Source: Acidobacteriota bacterium (GTDB taxonomy: Bacteria > Acidobacteriota > Terriglobia > Terriglobales > Acidobacteriaceae). Taken from it: a DNA stretch of 9,661 bases. The DNA is taken from the NCBI GenBank assembly GCA_021793595.1, contig JAJYSL010000158.1:1-9661 (forward strand). The letters are read 5' to 3'. The position numbers and the translations under genes were made by a program. Each line of letters opens with the position of its first letter. The first letter of the stretch is position 1. Below, one piece after another: positions 4,898 to 9,661 of the stretch. Below the pieces are notes generated by a model, which ran no database searches, was not told where the DNA came from, and was given only the letters and a program-made list of their open reading frames with translations.

Positions 4898-7800
4898 ATG
4901 CCTGCTGGGCCTGATTTAAAGGCGACCCTGAACCTGCCGCACACCGATTTCCCAATGAAGGCGAATCTTCCCCAGAATGAGCCGAAACGGCTGGTTGCGT
5001 GGGAGGAGTCTCAGTTGTACGCGCAGATTCGTGCGGCACGTAAAGGCGCTCCTGTGTACCTGTTGCATGACGGGCCGCCGTACGCGAATGGTCCCATTCA
5101 TCTGGGCCACGCAATGAATAAATGCCTGAAAGATTTTGTGGTCAAGTCGAAGACCATGGCCGGCTACGATGCTCCGTATGTTCCGGGTTGGGACTGCCAC
5201 GGGCTGCCCATCGAAATTAAAGTAGATGAGCAACTGGGCCGCAAAAAGCTGGAAATCCCGGCACTGGATGTGTTGCGCGCCTGCCGAGAGTATGCGGGAA
5301 AATATGTAGACCTGCAGCGCGAACAGTTTTTGCGTCTGGGAGTGCTGGGCCAGTTCGATCATCCGTATTCGACGATGTCAAAGACGTATGAAGCGCGGGT
5401 GCTGGAAACATTTTTTGAATTTTTCGAAGCGGGATTTGTCTACAAGGGATTGAAACCGGTGTACTGGTGCATCCACGACCGCACGGCGCTGGCCGAAGCG
5501 GAAGTGGAATATGAAATGCACACCAGCCCCAGCGTGTATGTGCGCTACCGGATGACGAGCGATCCCGGAGCCGTGGACGAGGCGTTGGCCGGCAAGCAGG
5601 TGAACACCATCATCTGGACCACGACTCCCTGGACCATTCCAGCGTCACTGGCGGTGGCCTTTCATCCGGATTTTGAGTATGTCGCACTGGAATCTGACGG
5701 GCGGGTGTACATCGTCGCGGAATCGCTGGCGAAATCGGTGGCTGAGGCAGTTGGGTTCAAAGATGCGAAAGAGATTGCGCGATTCGCAGGACGAAAATTG
5801 GAGCGGACCACATTTCAGCATCCGTTTTTGGAGCGCAGCATCCTGGGTGTGCTCGCGGACTACGTGACGGCGGATACAGGCACGGGGGCGGTCCATACAG
5901 CTCCGGCGCACGGTGCGGATGACTTCTATACCGGCGTGCGGTATGGGCTGGATCCCACCTGCAACGTGGATGGAGCCGGCCGGCTGCACAATGGATTGCC
6001 GGAGTATGAAGGCAAAAAAGTTTTCGTTGCGAACGAGCCGATTATCGAATTGCTGAAGGAACGCGGTGCATTGCTGGCGCGGGTCGATATCAACCACTCA
6101 TACCCGCATTGCTGGCGCTGCCATAATCCGGTGATTTTCCGTGCGACGGAACAGTGGTTCATCAACATGGAAACGCCGATGGAAAATCCGGACGGCTCGG
6201 CGGCGACGTTTCGTACGCGGGCGCTGGATGAGATCAAGAAAGTGCGCTGGGATCCAAGCTGGGGCGAAGAGCGCATCGCCAACATGATTGCGACGCGACC
6301 GGACTGGTGCATCTCTCGCCAGCGCATCTGGGGCGTGCCGATTGCGGTGTTCCTGTGCGAGAAGTGCCGTGCGCCGCTGAAGGATGCGGCCATCTTCCGC
6401 CGAGTGGTGGCGTTGTTTGAACAGGAAGGCGTGGAGGCATGGCATACGCATTCGCCGGAAGAAATTCTTCCGGCGGGAACCACCTGCGAGACACCCGGTT
6501 GCGGCAGCCAGAAGTTTGAAAAAGAGATGGACATTTTAGATGTGTGGTTTGAATCCGGATCAAGCCAGGCAGCCGTGCTGGGCGAGAAGGCCGGCTTTGG
6601 ATTGACGTGGCCTGCGGATTTATATCTGGAAGGCGGCGACCAACATCGCGGATGGTTCCATACTTCCCTGCTGTGCAGCGTGGGCACCAGAAATGCTGCG
6701 CCCTATCGTCGTGTGGCCACCTGCGGATGGACGCTGGACGATCAGGGTCGCGCGCTATCGAAGTCGCGCGGCAATGACATTGGCCCGACGGAAGTGGCTG
6801 CCGAGCTGGGCGCAGATATTATCCGTCTGTGGGTCGCGTCCGTCGATTTTCGCGAAGATGTGGTGGCGACGATTCCGTTGCTGAAGCGGCTAGCGGAAGA
6901 TATTTATCGCAAGCTGCGCAACACGTTCCGCTTTCTGCTGGGGAACCTGGGCGACTTCAACCCCGGCACCGATGCGTTGCCGTTCGAGCAGCTCCTTCCG
7001 ATCGATCAGTACATGCTGGCGCGGACTGCGGAGCTGACGACGAAAGCGCTTCGCTGGTATGACGAGATGGAGTTCCATCGCGTGTACCAGGCCATCAATG
7101 AGTTCTGTACAGCCGACCTGAGCGCCATGTATCTTGATTTACTGAAGGATCGGATGTACACCTTTGCGCCCAACGATCCTGCGCGACGTTCTGCGCAGAC
7201 GGCGATTGCGCGCATTGCAGAGGCGCTGGTGCTATTGACCGCGCCCTACCTAAGTTTCACTGCTGAGGAGGTATGGCAATATCTACCCGCCGCAGTGAAG
7301 AGCCGTGAGCCGAGTGTGCAGCAGGCACTCAATTCGCGGCAGCATTACCCGGGTCCCCCAACAAAAAGCGGCCGCGTACCGAGTGTTCATTTAGCGCTCT
7401 TTCCGCGGCCGCAAGATATCGCACCCCTAGAGAGCATCGAAAAAGAGCGGTTATTTAACGATTGGTCCCACTTGTTTATTTTGCGCAATTTCACGCTACT
7501 GGCACTTGAGAATGATCGACAGCAAAAGAAAATTGGCAAAAGCCTCGACGCGAAAGTTTCTATCGAGGTAAATCGACTGTACGATCAAGACTCATTTTTC
7601 GAAAATCTGTTATATCGATTTCAAGGATCCCTCAAGGAATTATTGAATGTCTCTCAGGTCGAAGTTGCGGTCGTTTCGGAATTACGCGACGAAATGCCCG
7701 CGGAGGCACCAGATGATGACGAGAACCATGACGGAGTTGCTCCAGCAAGCGAGCAAACCCGGTTTGATGCAATAAGAATTGCGACACTGCCGGCAGATGG

Positions 7801-7969
7801 CGCCAAATGTGAGCGCTGCTGGAATTATTCGGTGCATGTGGGTGAGAGCCAGAAATGGCCGACCGTGTGCGAACGCTGCGTGGCAGCTCTGGAAGCGATT
7901 GGCGCGCCGGCCATGGGCGTCGAGGTGGCGGCTGCGGCCGTGGGAAATTCTAAAAAGGATGGGCAGTGA
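4898..7969 (+). CDS. ileS: Isoleucyl-tRNA synthetase
   Basis: Class I synthetase charging tRNA-Ile in the cytosol, with 1023 residues (E. coli 938). Features in order: HIGH-type motif PPYANGPIHLGHA (60-72, HLGH 68-71); WDCHGLPIE in the catalytic core; the CP1 editing domain with WTTTPWTIP and GTGAVHTAPAHGADD (328-342), which clears mischarged valine; DVWFESGSS (548-556); the KMSKS loop, here ALSKS (619-623), with Leu for Met; then the helical anticodon-binding domain. The C-terminus has a four-cysteine zinc finger (C971, C974, C991, C994), the bacterial IleS form. Two oddities lie in the C-terminal third: an extra segment with an internal diverged duplication (about 805-839) and a lower-GC stretch (about 848-928). 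An acidic linker (DDDE) precedes the zinc finger. The reading frame is intact and all key motifs are present, so it should be functional. Its end overlaps lspA by 4 nt, so translation is probably coupled. Confidence 0.97.
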   Translation: MPAGPDLKATLNLPHTDFPMKANLPQNEPKRLVAWEESQLYAQIRAARKGAPVYLLHDGPPYANGPIHLGHAMNKCLKDFVVKSKTMAGYDAPYVPGWDCHGLPIEIKVDEQLGRKKLEIPALDVLRACREYAGKYVDLQREQFLRLGVLGQFDHPYSTMSKTYEARVLETFFEFFEAGFVYKGLKPVYWCIHDRTALAEAEVEYEMHTSPSVYVRYRMTSDPGAVDEALAGKQVNTIIWTTTPWTIPASLAVAFHPDFEYVALESDGRVYIVAESLAKSVAEAVGFKDAKEIARFAGRKLERTTFQHPFLERSILGVLADYVTADTGTGAVHTAPAHGADDFYTGVRYGLDPTCNVDGAGRLHNGLPEYEGKKVFVANEPIIELLKERGALLARVDINHSYPHCWRCHNPVIFRATEQWFINMETPMENPDGSAATFRTRALDEIKKVRWDPSWGEERIANMIATRPDWCISRQRIWGVPIAVFLCEKCRAPLKDAAIFRRVVALFEQEGVEAWHTHSPEEILPAGTTCETPGCGSQKFEKEMDILDVWFESGSSQAAVLGEKAGFGLTWPADLYLEGGDQHRGWFHTSLLCSVGTRNAAPYRRVATCGWTLDDQGRALSKSRGNDIGPTEVAAELGADIIRLWVASVDFREDVVATIPLLKRLAEDIYRKLRNTFRFLLGNLGDFNPGTDALPFEQLLPIDQYMLARTAELTTKALRWYDEMEFHRVYQAINEFCTADLSAMYLDLLKDRMYTFAPNDPARRSAQTAIARIAEALVLLTAPYLSFTAEEVWQYLPAAVKSREPSVQQALNSRQHYPGPPTKSGRVPSVHLALFPRPQDIAPLESIEKERLFNDWSHLFILRNFTLLALENDRQQKKIGKSLDAKVSIEVNRLYDQDSFFENLLYRFQGSLKELLNVSQVEVAVVSELRDEMPAEAPDDDENHDGVAPASEQTRFDAIRIATLPADGAKCERCWNYSVHVGESQKWPTVCERCVAALEAIGAPAMGVEVAAAAVGNSKKDGQ
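7310..7413 (+). repeat. Diverged in-frame direct repeat within ileS
   Basis: Copies 7310-7344 and 7379-7413 are offset by 69 nt (23 codons). By hand alignment they match at 25 of 35 positions without gaps, including the identical octamer CCGAGTGT at the start and CGCGGC near the end. The encoded segments read PSVQQALNSRQ and PSVHLALFPRP. The second copy is the one that fits the expected SVHLA-x-FP stretch of IleS, so the first looks like the added one. Confidence 0.45.
7956..7959 (+). promoter_or_regulatory. Ribosome-binding site for lspA inside ileS
   Basis: AGGA (within AAAAAGGAT) lies 6 nt before the GTG start of lspA at 7966. It supports the GTG start and the GTGA stop/start overlap with ileS. 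Confidence 0.65.
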
Positions 7970-8487
7970 ACGGAGCTTCCCGATTTACAGGCACACGCGA
8001 TCCACGATTGAAACTTCTTCTGATTTCCATCGCAGTCTTCATCGCCGACCGGTTGAGTAAGCTGTGGATTCTTCGTCACATTATTTCCGGACGGGAAATC
8101 ACCATCATTCCGCACTTTTTTCAGCTGACGCACGTGTACAATAACGGCGCGGCGTTCAGTCTGTTCTCCGATACGCCGTCCCCGGACAAAGTGCGCTGGA
8201 TGTTAATCGGCTTTTCTCTGGTGGCGATCGCGATCGTGTTGGTGGTGTTTATGAAAGCCGGGCGGCGCGTGAATATGACCAGCGTTGCGCTGGCGCTGGT
8301 GCTGGGTGGCGCGATTGGAAATCTGTATGACCGGCTGGCGTATCGCTACGTCATCGATTTTTTGTCATTTAACATTTTTGGCTATCACTACCCCGATTTC
8401 AACGTTGCCGATTCGTGCATAGTAATTGGCGCGGGTTTATTGTTGATTGAGGTATTTCGCGCGCCGAAGTCGGCCTTTTCCGACTGA
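7966..8487 (+). CDS. lspA: Lipoprotein signal peptidase (signal peptidase II)
   Basis: LspA is an inner-membrane aspartyl protease that removes the signal peptide of diacylglyceryl-modified prolipoproteins just before the lipid-bearing cysteine. The protein has 173 residues (E. coli 164). Conserved blocks in order are ADRLSK (27-32), VYNNGAAFSLF (57-67), GGAIGNLYDR (114-123) with catalytic D122, VIDFLSF (129-135), and YPDFNVADS (142-150) with catalytic D149. Four membrane segments fall at about 15-33, 77-96, 105-121 and 147-163. It starts with GTG in a four-base overlap with ileS and has its own Shine-Dalgarno inside that gene. The ileS-lspA pairing is common in bacteria. Confidence 0.97.
   Translation: MNGASRFTGTRDPRLKLLLISIAVFIADRLSKLWILRHIISGREITIIPHFFQLTHVYNNGAAFSLFSDTPSPDKVRWMLIGFSLVAIAIVLVVFMKAGRRVNMTSVALALVLGGAIGNLYDRLAYRYVIDFLSFNIFGYHYPDFNVADSCIVIGAGLLLIEVFRAPKSAFSD
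8468..8485 (+). repeat. Small hairpin at the lspA 3' end
   Basis: AGTCGG and CCGACT pair around CCTTTT, with the right arm ending at the first base of the lspA stop codon. No T-run follows, so it is unlikely to be a full terminator. It could slow ribosomes or protect the mRNA end, or be chance. Confidence 0.25.
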
Positions 8488-8513
8488 ACGCAAAGCGAAA
8501 ATGGGGTGAGACT

Positions 8514-9308
8514 ATGAAACTCTTCTGCTGTATGCTCTTGCTGGTTCCGTTCGCTGCTGCGCAAAACAATCCGCCGGTTGCAGTTCCGGCCCAAACTTCT
8601 ACTGCGCCCCAGACTTCTCCTGCGCCCCAGACTGTGACCCTGCCTCCAACGCCCCAGCAAATCTCCCACATGGAAAAGATGCTGCAGGACTGGCCAGATC
8701 TGGGGCGCTATCGAGCCGCCAACGCAGCCCTTCCGCCGCCTGCGCCTGGTGAGAAGCGGGTTGTATTCATGGGCGACTCCATCACTGATGCATGGGGTCG
8801 CAACACGGGAGTGTTTTTTCCCGGCAAGCCGTATATCAACCGCGGTATCAGCGGCCAAACCACTCCGCAAATGTTGATTCGGTTTTGGCATGATGTCATC
8901 GCGTTGCAGCCCAAGGTCGTCGTCATTCTGGCGGGTACGAACGACATTGCCGGCAATACCGGCCCATCGACGCCGACCATGATCCAAGACAATTTGATGG
9001 CAATGGCGGACCTGGCGAAGACGAATGGCATTCGAGTGGTGCTGTCATCGATTTTGCCGGCTGCCGCGTATCCATGGAAGCCCGGAATCGATCCGAGAAC
9101 GGAAATTGTTGCGCTGAATGACTGGATGCGCGAAGCTTGCGCGCGAGAGGGATACGTCTATCTCGACTACTATTCGGCCATGGTGAATCCGGAACAGGGT
9201 ATGAAAAAAGAATTGACCATCGACGGCGTGCATCCCAACGCCGAGGGCTACAAGGTCATGACTCCGCTGGCAGAGGCGGCGATCGTCGAGGCGCTGAAGA
9301 CAAAGTAA
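8514..9308 (+). CDS. Exported SGNH/GDSL-family hydrolase
   Basis: A 264-residue SGNH hydrolase (esterase, lipase or acyl-hydrolase superfamily). Residues 1-16 form a signal peptide (MKLFCCMLLLVPFAAA) with likely cleavage before Q17. C5 and C6 do not sit in a lipobox, so it is probably soluble or periplasmic rather than a lipoprotein. Residues 17-48 are a Pro/Gln/Thr-rich linker containing a two-copy repeat. The catalytic domain shows block I FMGDSIT (85-91, nucleophile S89), block II INRGISGQT (108-116, oxyanion G), block III GTND (141-144, N143) and block V DGVHPN (237-242, catalytic D237 and H240). The start has GGGG 7 nt before the ATG. It lies 26 nt after lspA and is probably read with it. 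The substrate cannot be told; related proteins act on sugar acetyl esters, lysophospholipids or similar esters. Confidence 0.9.
   Translation: MKLFCCMLLLVPFAAAQNNPPVAVPAQTSTAPQTSPAPQTVTLPPTPQQISHMEKMLQDWPDLGRYRAANAALPPPAPGEKRVVFMGDSITDAWGRNTGVFFPGKPYINRGISGQTTPQMLIRFWHDVIALQPKVVVILAGTNDIAGNTGPSTPTMIQDNLMAMADLAKTNGIRVVLSSILPAAAYPWKPGIDPRTEIVALNDWMREACAREGYVYLDYYSAMVNPEQGMKKELTIDGVHPNAEGYKVMTPLAEAAIVEALKTK
8595..8630 (+). repeat. 18-nt tandem repeat in the hydrolase linker
   Basis: Two adjacent 18-nt units, 8595-8612 and 8613-8630, differ at a single position (17 of 18 identical). They encode TSTAPQ and TSPAPQ in the linker after the signal peptide. Copy number at such sites can vary between strains. 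Confidence 0.7.
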
Positions 9309-9361
9309 GCCGAATTGTGAATCCATTCATGCTGCGCGGGTCGAATCGCGGACGTGATTGT

Positions 9362-9661
9362 CTAACGATTGATGTCTCCAAAAGCGAAGGTCCCCAGAAA
9401 CATTGGATGGGAGACCGGCGGCTTGCTGCTGGAAATATCCACCGGATACGGCTGGCCGGTCAGCGTGGGAAATCCCCAGATGCTGCCGGTATTCATGTCG
9501 ACAACCATTTTTCCAAACACCTGGGTATTGCCGTCCAATGACCGCAGCATCACCGTGCCGGGTTCGATGTAGAGCGGGTCGGACGCGGTGGCCGGGGTGG
9601 GCGGCGTCTGCTCCTGGGCTTGCGCGGGGCGCGGTTGCCGCAGGGGTTTGAAGGCGATGGC
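9362..9661 (-). CDS. Unrecognised protein, C-terminal part (runs off the window)
   Basis: The leftward frame is open from the window edge (9661) for 99 codons to a TAG at 9362-9364, so only the C-terminus is present. The first 36 visible residues are rich in Pro, Gln, Ala and Thr (RPAQAQEQTPPTPATAS), like a linker after a membrane anchor or signal region. They lead into a compact domain: DPLYIEPGTVMLRSLDG, NTQVFGKMVVDMNTG, SIWGFPTLTGQPYPVD, then SKPPVSHPMFLGTFAFGD. I do not recognise the family. An internal GTG/ATG pair near 9553 could be taken for a start, but the open frame and composition continue upstream. It is convergent with the SGNH hydrolase, 53 nt apart, with no convincing terminator between them. 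Confidence 0.65.
   Translation of the reverse strand, partial: AIAFKPLRQPRPAQAQEQTPPTPATASDPLYIEPGTVMLRSLDGNTQVFGKMVVDMNTGSIWGFPTLTGQPYPVDISSSKPPVSHPMFLGTFAFGDINR

Noticed and set aside
8514..8561. Lipoprotein signal in the SGNH hydrolase because of C5 and C6
   Set aside because: The cysteines lie before the hydrophobic core rather than after an L-x-[AG] lipobox. The pattern fits an ordinary signal peptide cleaved after AAA.
9309..9361. Terminator between the SGNH hydrolase and the right-edge gene
   Set aside because: Only a 4-bp CGCG/CGCG pairing is visible and no T-run follows.
1..9661. A mobile element, defence island or CRISPR array
   Set aside because: No transposase, integrase, nuclease, toxin-antitoxin pair or regularly spaced repeats were found. 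The recognisable genes are mostly housekeeping or envelope functions.

Overview
The window looks like an ordinary chromosomal segment of a GC-rich, outer-membrane-bearing (diderm) bacterium, most likely an Acidobacteriota (Terriglobia-type). The Gram-negative placement rests on two lipid A genes, a TonB-type energy transducer and a lipoprotein signal peptidase. The phylum guess is an inference. It rests mainly on the TonB protein, whose long cytoplasmic N-terminus carries FFPR/LPPLQL motifs and whose periplasmic linker is glycine-rich, and on the general protein style. No rRNA, tRNA, CRISPR, IS element, integrase or phage gene is visible.

Layout. A long bidirectional hairpin terminator (22-61) sits at the left edge. 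A small leftward YtxH-family gene (181-465) follows, then a 306-nt divergent spacer rich in short inverted repeats. A rightward set comes next: an LpxL/HtrB-family acyltransferase (772-1671), lpxD (1770-2822) and a MobB-like P-loop protein (2828-3457). The last of these meets a leftward TonB-family gene (3454-4572) tail to tail, and one CTAG supplies both stop codons. A 325-nt divergent spacer separates tonB from ileS (4898-7969). ileS overlaps lspA (7966-8487) by four bases, and a secreted SGNH/GDSL hydrolase gene (8514-9308) lies 26 nt downstream. The right edge holds the C-terminal 99 codons of a leftward gene of unknown function (9362-9661).

How the genes relate. The common theme is envelope biogenesis. 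LpxD and the LpxL-like enzyme add primary and secondary acyl chains to lipid A. LspA cleaves lipoprotein signal peptides. TonB passes proton-motive energy to outer-membrane receptors. The SGNH hydrolase is exported. IleS is a housekeeping enzyme paired with LspA, as in many bacteria. The MobB-like protein is the least explained member, because no other molybdenum-cofactor gene is in view.

Points of interest are modest: a 38-residue tandem duplication in the cytoplasmic part of TonB, a low-GC tract and an in-frame diverged duplication inside ileS, a Cys/His cluster in the MobB-like protein, and several clean inverted repeats in the two divergent intergenic regions. I did not find a new defence, mobile or RNA system here.
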